DNA from: Chitinophagales bacterium | GTDB taxonomy: Bacteria; Bacteroidota; Bacteroidia; Chitinophagales; Chitinophagaceae | NCBI GenBank assembly: GCA_020636495.1 | Contig: JACJXQ010000008.1 | Location: 186,001-250,000 of the forward strand | Length of the DNA: 64,000 nt | Direction of reading: 5' to 3' | In this document: positions 55,282-64,000 of the stretch, one piece after another | Layout: each line of letters opens with the position of its first letter | Position numbering within the stretch: position 1 is the first letter of the stretch | Notes under the pieces: model-generated | Told to the model about the DNA's origin: nothing | The model's database searches: none | Seen by the model: only the letters and a program-made list of their open reading frames with translations | Made by a program: the position numbers and the translations under genes

Positions 55282-55581
55282 ATTTCCATAATATTTATGC
55301 TTATCAATGTCACACCATTTTAGATAAATACTGACATGTTTTAGGTAGGGCTGGTAATTTCTATTTGAATACACCATATACACACCTGGTAATTAACACA
55401 TTAGTTTGGGACGTTTTCGGGACGGTATTTATTTGTATAAAAGCAGTAACTGAATGCATCTTTGCTATGTAAGCCAACCCGACGTTCAGGGTCTGGTGCC
55501 AAAGGCTTTATACCCTTGACAACTTCTGCTGCAACAACATGGTCTTCTCGATGTATAACAGGATGTTACCCCCTGTAACAG
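55282..55581. other. Gene-poor gap
   Basis: No reliable gene. A minus-strand frame of about 53 codons lies near 55,400-55,560 and encodes plausible protein sequence (LAPDPERRVGLHSKDAF, YTNKYRPENVP) but has no usable start codon. It might be a decayed gene end. No repeat or operator was recognised. Confidence 0.4.
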
Positions 55582-55583
55582 AA

Positions 55584-55611
55584 AAAAGCGCCCCGCAAGC
55601 GGGGCGCTTTT
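55584..55611 (-). terminator. Terminator of the porT-like barrel gene
   Basis: AAAAGCGCCCCGC and GCGGGGCGCTTTT form a 13-bp stem; on the minus strand it is followed by TT and C. It lies 17 bases past the stop of the 55,628 gene. Confidence 0.9.
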
Positions 55612-55627
55612 AAATAAAGAGTTTTTA

Positions 55628-56341
55628 TTATAATCCTGTAACACACAACCCTATTGAAAAAGGCGTTAATGGTGGCCCTAAGAGGTCTTTATAAAGGTTG
55701 GTAAGATTATAGGTTCCTAATAGTGTAAAATTTCCATATCCTAAGCGAACAGTACCTGCAAACCGCCATGTCTCAAGATATCTTTTAGAGTTGACCTGGT
55801 AGATAATTTTGGTACCGTCTTCTTTACCCTTTGTATGCGCACCCATCAATGTACCTACCCTGAGGCCCAAAGCAGCCTTAAAGCCACTATTCCTGTTTTC
55901 TTTATTTCCGAAAAAACGCAGTTCAAATGGTGCTTCAAGATAAGTAGTGGTTACTTTATACCTTTTGTAATTAATAGTTTCAGGTACAAAACGAGCCTGG
56001 GCATTGCTGTCATTATCAGTAAGTACTACTTCCTGACCATTCAGGTATATATTGTCAACCCCAACACCAATGCCTGCAGCAAAACTGAAATGCGACTTTT
56101 TTATCGGAAAATCATAACATACATAACCATTGAAGCCCCTGCCAAAGCCTTTGGTTTTGATACTATCCGGTGCATTGAGCCAACCACTATAAGTAAATTG
56201 TAACATCAGGAAATCACGTGATGGTTTTGAAACCATGCTCTTTCCTGCCTTGTTATCATCTTTTTCTACATCCTGGGCCAAGACTGACTGTGTAGATACC
56301 GCCAGAGAAATGATGCCCATTATTGCATAACGTAGATTCAT
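55628..56341 (-). CDS. Outer-membrane beta-barrel protein (PorT-family-like)
   Basis: 237 residues. Signal peptide to about residue 22 (VLAQD), then an alternating beta-strand pattern of an eight-stranded barrel (FSFAAGIGVGVDNIYL, AALGLRVGTLMG, VRLGYGNFTLLGTYNL) with an aromatic C-terminus. Many Bacteroidota genomes have several such PorT-like proteins; a role in type IX secretion cannot be inferred. Transcribed alone from the minus strand. Confidence 0.75.
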   Translation of the reverse strand: MNLRYAIMGIISLAVSTQSVLAQDVEKDDNKAGKSMVSKPSRDFLMLQFTYSGWLNAPDSIKTKGFGRGFNGYVCYDFPIKKSHFSFAAGIGVGVDNIYLNGQEVVLTDNDSNAQARFVPETINYKRYKVTTTYLEAPFELRFFGNKENRNSGFKAALGLRVGTLMGAHTKGKEDGTKIIYQVNSKRYLETWRFAGTVRLGYGNFTLLGTYNLTNLYKDLLGPPLTPFSIGLCVTGL

Positions 56342-56486
56342 AAATAAGAATTGAAGCGCAAATATAGCACCCCCGGTACGTTTTATTTGTTAAAACTGCT
56401 ACAATTGACCTAATACTGTGAAAGATACCCCGTTGTAGCATATATGAATAGGTAATTTTTTGCAGAATATATTGACCGTAATTGTG

Positions 56487-56514
56487 TTGGGAATATCAAA
56501 TTTACTTACCTTTG
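56487..56514 (+). promoter_or_regulatory. Promoter of tRNA-His
   Basis: TACCTTTG (56,507-56,514) fits the -7 box and TTG at 56,487-56,489 the -33 box with a 17-base spacer. The expected start is about 10 bases before the tRNA. Confidence 0.65.
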
Positions 56515-56530
56515 CTGCCCCGAACTACAC

Positions 56531-56605
<75 letters not shown>

Positions 56606-56622
56606 CATATTAAATCAATTTT

Positions 56623-56648
56623 AAAGTGCCTTATAGGCACTTTTTTTT
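56623..56648 (+). terminator. Terminator of tRNA-His
   Basis: AAAGTGCC and GGCACTTT form an 8-bp stem around TTATA, followed by five further T residues. Confidence 0.9.
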
Positions 56649-56720
56649 GTTTCTATTGCTGTCAGATAATTGTTAGCTTTACATCCCTGAAAAAAGTAAA
56701 CATAAAAATAAATATATAAT

Positions 56721-57134
56721 ATGAGTTTCGAGATCACAGGAAAGCTGATAGCTGTAAATGAGACACAACAGGTAAGCGAACGTTTTAAAAAACGTGAATT
56801 CGTATTGGAAACAGCAGAGGAGATAAATGGTAATGTGTATACAAATTATGCTAAGATGCAGTTGGTGCAAAACAAATGCGAGATCATAGATAACTATAAG
56901 CTGGGGGATATGATCAAAGTGAACTTTAATATTAAAGGCAATAAATGGGAGCGCGACGGGAATGTGAATTATATCACCAACCTCGATGCATGGAGAATTG
57001 AAAGTGCACAGCAACCTTCAAACAGTTCTCAACCCGCTTCTCCCGCATATACTAATATGAATACCGGCGGCAATACAGGGGCAAATGATAACTACAATCC
57101 ATCTCCCGAAAGCGTAGATGATCTGCCGTTTTAA
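56721..57134 (+). CDS. DUF3127 protein with SSB-like acidic tail
   Basis: 137 residues. Residues 1-95 are the DUF3127 OB-like domain (SFEITGKLIAVNETQQVS, KREFVLETAEE). A Asn/Ser/Gly-rich linker follows, then the final SVDDLPF, which mimics the DDDIPF tail of single-strand DNA-binding proteins that recruits repair partners. The domain and the tail together suggest DNA binding or a role beside SSB. No operon partner. Confidence 0.85.
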   Translation: MSFEITGKLIAVNETQQVSERFKKREFVLETAEEINGNVYTNYAKMQLVQNKCEIIDNYKLGDMIKVNFNIKGNKWERDGNVNYITNLDAWRIESAQQPSNSSQPASPAYTNMNTGGNTGANDNYNPSPESVDDLPF

Positions 57135-57268
57135 CAATAAGGAATAAGGCAATAAAATATATATATAAGTGTCCTCAAACCTTATATGTGATTTAGAGGT
57201 CTTTTCATTTAACAAAACCTTTGATTTATTAACATTTTTTCATAAACTTGGTGAAAATTAGTATATCG

Positions 57269-58354
57269 ATGCGTCGTTTTAATATAGCATACACCTTAGG
57301 CTGTGTAGCTTTGGCAGCTTTGACACTCCAGAGTTGCAACAGGAGCGGGGGGTTAGATAACCTTAACGTTATTACTAAACCTTATTCTTTACTGTTTTCT
57401 GATGCGAAAGGCCTTATCTACAGCACCAATGATGGTCAACGCTTTGAAGTGTACACGGGTTCAGACGGTATTCCTGTACAGACGCTTGCAACATCGGGCG
57501 AGCGCATGTTAATGGTTAAGCAAGGTGGAACTATATTGTTTGTAAGTGACGGGGCAAATGACAAGTTCCCGAATTTCAATCCAACATACGATAGTATCAA
57601 CCTTTTTGCTTTCGGTCCCTCAATGATCATTAATCTCCCGGGTTACAATGATAGCGGTGCTGTAAAAAAAGACAGGATATACCTTGCCAGCAGAAAGGGT
57701 TCGGGTATAGTTTACCAGGACTATAACGGCAACAACGATTCTACCTGGTTCCAGGTAGGTGATCCGGCTCTTACAGACAAGGTAACATCATTTGCCCGCC
57801 AGGCAAACGGTACTATCGTTGCTTTTGATGATGTATCCCGTAAGATTTGGATCAAACCTGATCTGGCTACTGCCTGGATTAATAAGCCTGCAACAAACTT
57901 ACCAGCTGCAGGTAACGGCCAGATGTATATCATTACACAAAAGAATGATATCATTGCTGTTGCTGTAAATGGCAATACTGACGGTATCTGGAGAAGTTCT
58001 GATGACGGCGCAACATTCTCAAAGCTTCCTGACATAATGGTTGACAACGTACCATTAAAGGACATTACATGTGCAGCAGCTCCCTTTGGCAAAGTATTGA
58101 TAGCATGTACCAAAAATCATGGTATCTGGCGCTTTTCTGCACAAGGTGCATGGGAGAGTGCAAGCGTAGGTCTGAAAGAAGGTGCTGAAGTATATGCTAT
58201 TTCATACAAGAACAATACTTTCAAGAACGAGAAAACAGGGGAATACGTATTTGTAGGCACTAACAGGGGATTGTATCGGAGTGATGACCTGGGCCAGAAC
58301 TGGGTTCGCCTTGATGTAACCAGCATTAATAACACATTCACCGAGGTACATTAA
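57269..58354 (+). CDS. Lipoprotein with beta-propeller-like repeats
   Basis: 361 residues from the ATG at 57,269; the longer frame starts seven codons earlier at GTG. The signal ends in the lipobox LQSC. The mature part has several repeats with WRSSDDGATF-like motifs (IWRSSDDGATFSKL, LYRSDDLGQNW), as in BNR/sialidase-type propellers. Function unknown. Its last four bases overlap the convergent S4 gene. Confidence 0.75.
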   Translation: MRRFNIAYTLGCVALAALTLQSCNRSGGLDNLNVITKPYSLLFSDAKGLIYSTNDGQRFEVYTGSDGIPVQTLATSGERMLMVKQGGTILFVSDGANDKFPNFNPTYDSINLFAFGPSMIINLPGYNDSGAVKKDRIYLASRKGSGIVYQDYNGNNDSTWFQVGDPALTDKVTSFARQANGTIVAFDDVSRKIWIKPDLATAWINKPATNLPAAGNGQMYIITQKNDIIAVAVNGNTDGIWRSSDDGATFSKLPDIMVDNVPLKDITCAAAPFGKVLIACTKNHGIWRFSAQGAWESASVGLKEGAEVYAISYKNNTFKNEKTGEYVFVGTNRGLYRSDDLGQNWVRLDVTSINNTFTEVH

Positions 58355-58770
58355 TCCTCGGTTTCAAAACCTAAAAGATCATTCAGGTCGCGCCGCTGTT
58401 TCTTAGTCGGGCGACCTGTTTTGCTTTGGCGCTTTCCGGTATTAAAGCTATTGGTCATGCGCTGATTATACTGTTTATCTTCCTCAGTTGTATGGTCAAT
58501 ATAATGCTGCGACGCTGTCTCATAGTTTACCCTATTCTGTATAATACCCGTCACTTTTATTGTCCACTTTCTGCCATCTGCCCTAACATCATATATGTCA
58601 CCTATAGCTACTGATCTCGCAGGCTTCATTGTAGCGCCGGCTAGCCTTACTCGTCCATCATCACATGCTTTTGTCGCCAATGTTCTTGTTTTGAATATAC
58701 GTATCGCCCAAAGGTACTTGTCTAGTCTTGTCCTATCGTCACTCATAAACTCTTGATATATGTCTAACAA
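58351..58770 (-). CDS. S4-domain RNA-binding protein (HslR-like)
   Basis: 139 residues (131 from the alternative Met9 at 58,746, which gives the more usual start MSDDRTRLDKYLWAIRIFK). The S4 domain covers about residues 12-75: RLDKYLWAIRIFKTRTLATKACDDGRVRLAG. The basic tail is Lys/Arg-rich (KRQSKTGRPTKKQRRDL). Its E. coli homologue HslR recycles stalled 50S subunits. Convergent overlap with the lipoprotein gene is 4 bases. Confidence 0.88.
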   Translation of the reverse strand: MLDIYQEFMSDDRTRLDKYLWAIRIFKTRTLATKACDDGRVRLAGATMKPARSVAIGDIYDVRADGRKWTIKVTGIIQNRVNYETASQHYIDHTTEEDKQYNQRMTNSFNTGKRQSKTGRPTKKQRRDLNDLLGFETED

Positions 58771-58834
58771 ATATCAAAAATAATAGCAAAAGGGCGGCTA
58801 CTTTTATATTTTTACCTTTCGCATTTTCAACAAT

Positions 58835-59401
58835 ATGCATTCATTGATCATTTTCGCATCGGGCAAGGGCAGTAATGCGCAGGCAATTATTGATTATTTC
58901 AAAAATAATGGTGGGGCAAGAGTATCTCTTATTGTCAGCAACAAAGCTGAGGCCGGCGTTTTTAACATTGCGCGGGCTGAAGGAGTCCCGTCGATGCTTA
59001 TAGACAAGATAATGTTTAACAGCACTCAGTTCATCGAAGACTTGAAAATGCATAACCCTGCGCTGATAATTTTGGCAGGCTTTTTATGGAAAATACCGAC
59101 AGTGTTGGTTAAAGCTTTCCCTGAACAGATTGTCAATATTCACCCTGCACTGTTACCCAAATATGGTGGTAAAGGCATGTACGGGTCTCATGTGCACGAA
59201 TCGGTGATTAGCGCGGGAGAAACAGAAAGTGGCATAACCATACATTATGTTGACGAAGTATATGACAATGGGAATAAAATCTTGCAGGCCCATTGCCCCA
59301 TACAACCCGGGGATACTGCAGACATACTGGCAGAAAGCATTCATAAACTGGAACATTTCTTCTATCCACGAACCATTGAATACCTGTTGGAGAATATTTA
59401 A
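58835..59401 (+). CDS. purN: Phosphoribosylglycinamide formyltransferase
   Basis: 188 residues. The GAR transformylase core is clear: IIFASGKGSNAQAII at the start, then ILAGFLWKIP and VNIHPALLPKYGGKGMYGSHVHE, with the catalytic Asn/His and later Asp (HYVDEVYDNG). It carries out the folate-dependent third step of purine synthesis. Full length. Confidence 0.97.
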   Translation: MHSLIIFASGKGSNAQAIIDYFKNNGGARVSLIVSNKAEAGVFNIARAEGVPSMLIDKIMFNSTQFIEDLKMHNPALIILAGFLWKIPTVLVKAFPEQIVNIHPALLPKYGGKGMYGSHVHESVISAGETESGITIHYVDEVYDNGNKILQAHCPIQPGDTADILAESIHKLEHFFYPRTIEYLLENI

Positions 59402-59475
59402 TAAATTACAGCGGGCAATATCAGCAGTCGTCGTCCGTTTTTTTAATTCAGAACGTAGTTTATTACTCGTAAGTT

Positions 59476-61776
59476 ATGAATATCAGCAGGATACTATCCA
59501 TAATACTCTTTCTAACCATCAGCAACGTAGCTTTTGGCCAGAATATGCCTATCGGGCAATGGCGTTCACATCTTCCCTACAACAGTGCTGTAAGTATAGC
59601 CACTGATGGAGTAAAAATGTACGTAGCAACCCAATACAGCTTTTACACACTTGATATTGTCAGTGACGAACCAATACCTTACAGCAAAGTAAGTGGAATG
59701 TCAGATGTAGGCATGTCTAAAATTGCTTATGACGACTTTACAGGTACCGTTATCATGACCTACGAGAACAGCAATATTGACCTGTTCAAAAATGGCAGCT
59801 TCTACAATATTCCTGATTTGAAATTGAAAACAGTTACGGGCACCAAAACAGTCAACCAGATACTTACAGAAGATGGACTGGCCTACCTGAGCACAGATGT
59901 TGGTATTGTAGTGGTCAATCTGGCAGAAAATGAGATCAAAGAGACCTATAATTTCACAAAGAACAGTGAAAACATACCCGTCAAGGGATTAGTATCCTTA
60001 AACAATTTATTTTATGCCGCAACAGATAAGGGGCTGTACAAAATAAATAAAGACAACCCCGGCTTACAGTCATTCCAGGAGTGGACAGCATTGGACACAT
60101 CCCACAACTTCGTATCAATTGCCTCAACACAAGGGAGGGTATTCCTCGCTCTTCAGGACACAGTGTTTGTCCTTGAAAATGATACAATGCGCAATATTTA
60201 CCAGCCAGGCGATAGTTTAATAACTAACATTGAAGAAGGTATTAACAGCCTGTGGGTAGTGCAGTATAATGACACTACTTTTCAGGGAATAGCCTTAAGA
60301 ATGAATATGGATTATCAGTTTACAGATACCATCAACACTCTGGGTAAAGCTATCGAAATGATAGACATAGCAGATCCGGATAGTACAAAGTGGGTGGCTA
60401 GTATAGCAAATGGTCTGAAAAAACGCACAAGAAAGGGTTCTACATTCAGCACATATGCGCCTGCCGGGCCTGGAGACATTGCCAATTTTGACATATATGC
60501 GCGTGACAAAGACCTGGTTGTGGCGCATGGCGGATTTGACGATAAATACAGGCCTTTAGGCAATGGTAACGGCTTCTCTGTGTACAAGGAAAATGAGTGG
60601 AAAAGCTATAAGATATTTGATTACGCACCATTTGGGGATAGTGTCGTAGACATCAGCAATATATTGAAAGGTCCCAAAGGAGAAATATATGCCGGTTCAA
60701 CTGAAAGTGGTTTATTTATCCTTAGTGCAGATGGCAGTACCGAATATTACAAACAAAATTCGTTTATCGACCCATCCAGTACGGGTAGTACTTTATACCG
60801 CATTGGAGGGATGACATTTGACAACGATGGAGTACTATGGTTGACTGTTTTAGGCGGTACACCTCACGAGCTGGTGTCTCGCACAATAGACGGACAGTGG
60901 CATCAATACACTATTTCTGCCAACAGGACGATTGCCAACTCCGCGGGTTACCTAATAACAGATGATGTAAACCAGAAATGGTATGCTGCACCCGGCGGGG
61001 GTGGCTTAATCGTTTACGACGATAACCACACTCCAGAAGTACCTGGTGATGACACTTACATACAACTTCAGTCTGGTGAGGGCTCAGGAGGATTACCTGA
61101 CAATGAAGTACTATGCCTTGCCAATGATAAATCGGGTGCTGTATGGATAGGTACTGCCAATGGTATAGGCATTGTCAATTGCCCCTCACAGGTAATACAG
61201 CGCCAATGCGAGGCAGAGAAACGGATTGTACAGTTTGACCAGTTTGCCGGTTATCTCTTCCAGAACGAGCAAGTGAGAACTATTGCTGTAGACGGGGCTA
61301 ACCGTAAATGGATAGGCACTAACAATGGTGTATGGCTGATATCGGCTAACGGCGATGAAATTATCGAACGATTTACAAAAGACAATAGTCCTCTTCCATC
61401 AGATATCATCCAGAAAATCACCATTGATCCGTTAACCGGCGATGTTTACATAGGAACAGAAATGGGATTGATGAGTTATCATGGAACCGCTATTGATGGA
61501 GGAAAACAAAACAATGATCTTATTACATACCCCAATCCGGTTCCTTCAGGCTATACAGGCACTATTGCTATAAAGGGCTTTGTTGAAAATGCCGATGTGC
61601 GAATAACAGACATCTCCGGTCAACTGGTATACCGCACAACAGCGCTTGGCGGACAGGCTGTATGGAATGGCAAAGATTACACAGGCCGCAGGCCACAATC
61701 TGGCGTTTACCTCATATTTGGCACTAACAAAGACGGCTCTGAAACTGTAAAGGGCAAAATGGTCTTTATGGAATAA
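59476..61776 (+). CDS. porZ: PorZ-like type IX secretion protein
   Basis: 766 residues. Signal peptide (1-21, NVAFGQ), two large beta-propeller regions (about 30-660, with LTDDVNQKWYAAPGGG-like and NDKSGAVWIGTANGIG repeats), and a C-terminal T9SS sorting domain (PNPVPSGYTGTIAI, ISGQLVYRT, SGVYLIFG). Length and layout match Porphyromonas PorZ, which takes part in processing and attaching T9SS cargo. recO follows 3 bases later. Confidence 0.85.
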   Translation: MNISRILSIILFLTISNVAFGQNMPIGQWRSHLPYNSAVSIATDGVKMYVATQYSFYTLDIVSDEPIPYSKVSGMSDVGMSKIAYDDFTGTVIMTYENSNIDLFKNGSFYNIPDLKLKTVTGTKTVNQILTEDGLAYLSTDVGIVVVNLAENEIKETYNFTKNSENIPVKGLVSLNNLFYAATDKGLYKINKDNPGLQSFQEWTALDTSHNFVSIASTQGRVFLALQDTVFVLENDTMRNIYQPGDSLITNIEEGINSLWVVQYNDTTFQGIALRMNMDYQFTDTINTLGKAIEMIDIADPDSTKWVASIANGLKKRTRKGSTFSTYAPAGPGDIANFDIYARDKDLVVAHGGFDDKYRPLGNGNGFSVYKENEWKSYKIFDYAPFGDSVVDISNILKGPKGEIYAGSTESGLFILSADGSTEYYKQNSFIDPSSTGSTLYRIGGMTFDNDGVLWLTVLGGTPHELVSRTIDGQWHQYTISANRTIANSAGYLITDDVNQKWYAAPGGGGLIVYDDNHTPEVPGDDTYIQLQSGEGSGGLPDNEVLCLANDKSGAVWIGTANGIGIVNCPSQVIQRQCEAEKRIVQFDQFAGYLFQNEQVRTIAVDGANRKWIGTNNGVWLISANGDEIIERFTKDNSPLPSDIIQKITIDPLTGDVYIGTEMGLMSYHGTAIDGGKQNNDLITYPNPVPSGYTGTIAIKGFVENADVRITDISGQLVYRTTALGGQAVWNGKDYTGRRPQSGVYLIFGTNKDGSETVKGKMVFME

Positions 61777-61779
61777 ACT

Positions 61780-62517
61780 ATGTTGCAACAAACTAATGGC
61801 ATAGTATTACGCTCTGTAAAATATGGCGAAACAAGCCTTATTTGTACTGTTTTTACAGACGTTTATGGTGTGCAATCCTACCTGGTACAAGGCATACGTA
61901 CTACTGGTAAAAACAAACAAAGCAGGGCAGGGTTATTACAACCTGCTACACTTCTTGATATGATAGTGTACCACAAGCCTACTGCCAACCTTCAACGGAT
62001 AAAAGAGTTTCATCCTGCGTACGTATACCTTTCTTTACAAGAAGACATTATCAAAAACAGCATAGCTCTCTTTTCTGTAGAACTACTTTTGCGCTTGCTA
62101 CCCGAACAGGCGCCTTTTTCTGAACTTTTTAACCTGTCATATGATTACTTCTGCTCTATTGACAAAACTGATAGTGCATATATAGGCAACTACCCTGTAT
62201 ATTTCGTGGTGCAGTGCAGCAATATGCTAGGTTATAACATCAACGGGAATTATTGCGCTGACACTCCTTACCTGAATCTACAGGAGGGTGGTTATACTGC
62301 TCATCCTCCCTCTGAAAGACCTTTTGTGACAGACGATGATGCACAAATGCTTGATAAACTCTTAAATGCTAACAATTTTGACCAGGCACAACAGGTTGAG
62401 ATGAATGGCAGTGCGCGTTTTCGTATGCTAGACTGGTTGCTGGCATTTATGCATAACCATACTCAGCATATGGGGGAGATACGGTCACTTCCCGTACTTC
62501 GGTCAATATTACACTAA
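61780..62517 (+). CDS. recO: DNA repair protein RecO
   Basis: 245 residues. N-terminal OB domain (NGIVLRSVKYGETSLICTVFTDVYG) and a helical C-terminal part that lacks an obvious four-cysteine zinc site, as in several Bacteroidota RecO. It loads RecA with RecR in recombination repair. Starts 3 bases after porZ; the pairing is common in the phylum. Confidence 0.92.
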   Translation: MLQQTNGIVLRSVKYGETSLICTVFTDVYGVQSYLVQGIRTTGKNKQSRAGLLQPATLLDMIVYHKPTANLQRIKEFHPAYVYLSLQEDIIKNSIALFSVELLLRLLPEQAPFSELFNLSYDYFCSIDKTDSAYIGNYPVYFVVQCSNMLGYNINGNYCADTPYLNLQEGGYTAHPPSERPFVTDDDAQMLDKLLNANNFDQAQQVEMNGSARFRMLDWLLAFMHNHTQHMGEIRSLPVLRSILH

Positions 62518-62518
62518 C

Positions 62519-62800
62519 TTATTTTATGATCTTCATGCGTCGGCCAACACGCACCAGGTAGTTTTTGAAAAAGCTGAACTGACCCAGAAATACACTGATG
62601 AGCAAAACGCTCACCGGCCACAAAAGGGTAATAAGCAGAACGTACAGCACATAATACAACACCCCCTTGTCTATTTGTACCAGTGCTAATATCTTTCGAC
62701 CGGCATAACCACACAAACTTCCTCCAAGGGCAAAAGTGCATAGTATCAGGAATAGTTGTATCCCATTTACTTTCCACTTATTTTTCAGCTTGTCGAACAT
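62519..62800 (-). CDS. Small membrane protein (93 aa, DUF6787-like)
   Basis: Two long hydrophobic segments (about 14-34 and 47-68) between basic ends. It resembles small Bacteroidota proteins of unknown function. The stop lies 1 base from the end of recO on the opposite strand. The alternative minus frame at 62,514-62,777 is a shadow. Confidence 0.65.
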   Translation of the reverse strand: MFDKLKNKWKVNGIQLFLILCTFALGGSLCGYAGRKILALVQIDKGVLYYVLYVLLITLLWPVSVLLISVFLGQFSFFKNYLVRVGRRMKIIK

Positions 62801-62908
62801 TAAAAACTGTATAACTGTTTAATTTGCGTGTGCAAATCTAAGTTTTATTCTGAAAGCAGTGCCTATTGTGTTTATCTTAGTGATAATTATTGAAAATTCC
62901 CGTTCGAG

Positions 62909-64000
62909 ATGCGACAACTTATATTATTGATATTGTTATTACCTTTTATTGTCACGGCGCAGGAATACCCGCAAGGATATTTTCGGAATCCACTTAATAT
63001 CCCTATTGTACTGGCCGGTAATTTCGGCGAATGCAGATCGAACCATTTTCACAGCGGGCTGGATATCAAAACAGAAAGCAGGGAGAACCTACCCGTATAT
63101 GCGGCGGCTGATGGCTATGTAGCGAGGATAAAAATGCAAAAAGGCGGGTTTGGGCATGCCCTATACCTTGTCCATCCCAACGGATACTCTACACTATATG
63201 CACACCTGAATGATTTTGCTCCCGAAATACAGGAATACATGAAAGCCGAACAATACCGCCGCAAAAGCTGGACTGTAGACCTGTATATACCTGCTTCAAA
63301 GTTTCCTGTAAAAAAAGGTGACCTGATCGCCTACTCCGGTAATACCGGAGGTTCCACAGCACCTCATCTTCATTTTGAGATACGTGATTCACGTACTGAG
63401 AATCCAGTTAACCCACTGCTGTTTGGTTTCGATATCAAAGACAACATTCCCCCTACACCCTACAACGTGGTATTCTACGATATGCTCCAAAGTGTATATG
63501 AGCAAAAGCCATTGTTCAAAACACCCAAAAAAAAAGGGAATATATACTTCATAGATACGGTTATCGTCAGTACGCCTTTAATAGGTATCGGGATTGATGA
63601 GTTTGACTACATGAATGACAGTAAGAACACTCTTACTATGTATAAAGGAGAGCTTTATATGGATGAAGAGCAACAAAGTGAGATAACAATCGACAATATA
63701 TCATATGATATCACCCGCTACCTGCACGCTTTTGCCGATTATAAGACCAAACGGGAAAAAGACCGCTGGGTACAACAGTTCTTTCTGTTGCCCGGCAACC
63801 GCCTGACACATATTTACACGCAACTGAACAAAATGAAAGGCCGGTTAGAAATTGAGGACGGACTGCCACATTTGGTGAAAATGCATTTGGCGGATGCGTT
63901 GGGCAATCCTACAAATATTGAATTCTATGTTCGGTACAATGGGGCAGAACAAGTACCTAATAATTGCGATAGCGGTACACTGTTCAAAGTAAATAAGCCT
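62909..64000 (+). CDS. M23-family metallopeptidase, partial
   Basis: ATG at 62,909; 364 codons open to the window end. Signal peptide (1-18, VTAQE), then the LytM/M23 zinc-peptidase core: NHFHSGLDIK (first His and Asp), YAHLNDF, and APHLHFEIRD (second motif). It cleaves peptidoglycan cross-bridges in the periplasm. The remaining residues (about 180-364) form a separate C-terminal domain that continues past the window. Confidence 0.9.
   Translation, partial: MRQLILLILLLPFIVTAQEYPQGYFRNPLNIPIVLAGNFGECRSNHFHSGLDIKTESRENLPVYAAADGYVARIKMQKGGFGHALYLVHPNGYSTLYAHLNDFAPEIQEYMKAEQYRRKSWTVDLYIPASKFPVKKGDLIAYSGNTGGSTAPHLHFEIRDSRTENPVNPLLFGFDIKDNIPPTPYNVVFYDMLQSVYEQKPLFKTPKKKGNIYFIDTVIVSTPLIGIGIDEFDYMNDSKNTLTMYKGELYMDEEQQSEITIDNISYDITRYLHAFADYKTKREKDRWVQQFFLLPGNRLTHIYTQLNKMKGRLEIEDGLPHLVKMHLADALGNPTNIEFYVRYNGAEQVPNNCDSGTLFKVNKP

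Noticed and set aside
62514..62777. 87-codon minus frame next to recO
   Set aside because: It is a shadow of the 93-codon membrane protein, which has the clear two-helix pattern.

Overview
The window looks like a chromosomal segment of a Bacteroidota bacterium, probably Chitinophagaceae or a close relative. Evidence: TAnnTTTG promoter -7 boxes directly upstream of several genes, a PorZ-type type IX secretion protein, an OmpA protein with thrombospondin-type-3 repeats, DUF3127, a TonB-receptor-like barrel without a siderophore context, and the gene order rplM-rpsI-rpsB-tsf. The assignment is inferred from gene content and was not tested by phylogeny.

Layout. (1) 1-5.2 kb, minus strand: two Fe(II)/2-oxoglutarate oxygenases with a tandem pair of HEAGH-motif proteins, then the tyrosine-catabolism pair hmgA-hppD, then the 3' part of comM. 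(2) 5,242-28,912: a 23.7-kb AT-rich island that splits comM. It has a large serine recombinase at its right end, and its termini form a perfect 11-bp dyad around a 6-bp spacer when joined. Joining the flanks restores a 513-codon comM in frame. Cargo: a restriction/modification cluster (Mrr-like nuclease, RAMA protein, DNA methylase, nuclease-methylase fusion, PD-(D/E)xK protein), two small paralogous lipoproteins, XRE regulators, an ArdC antirestriction protein, a degenerate RuvC-like protein, two tyrosine recombinases flanking a half tRNA-Ala, an ABC/AAA ATPase, two TraD/HerA-type ATPases and a SIR2-TPR protein. (3) 28.9-36.9 kb: 5' part of comM, a membrane protein, a four-gene glycan operon (two SDR epimerases, a polytopic membrane protein, a GT2) and a PaaG-type hydratase. 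(4) 36.9-44.9 kb, minus strand: glycosyltransferase, LpxH-like phosphoesterase, TlpA-like thioredoxin, ABC exporter, outer-membrane barrel. (5) 45.2-49.6 kb: lipoprotein, membrane protein, histidine kinase, two near-duplicate NarL-type regulators and an exosortase, with unannotated tiny genes in between. (6) 49.8-64 kb: ribosomal/EF-Ts genes, OmpA, PorT-like barrel, tRNA-His, DUF3127, propeller lipoprotein, S4 protein, purN, porZ, recO, small membrane protein and a truncated M23 peptidase.

How the parts work together. The most striking feature is the island junction. In the integrated state the recombinase takes its last five codons and its stop from comM, and an XRE-type regulator begins 8 bases inside the opposite end. 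In the excised circle the two reading frames join without a stop, giving a predicted 633-residue recombinase-HTH fusion. Integration would therefore switch at once the recombinase C-terminus, the translation context of the regulator, and comM. The island cargo reads as a defence/antidefence island with parts of a DNA-transfer apparatus but no relaxase that I can recognise.
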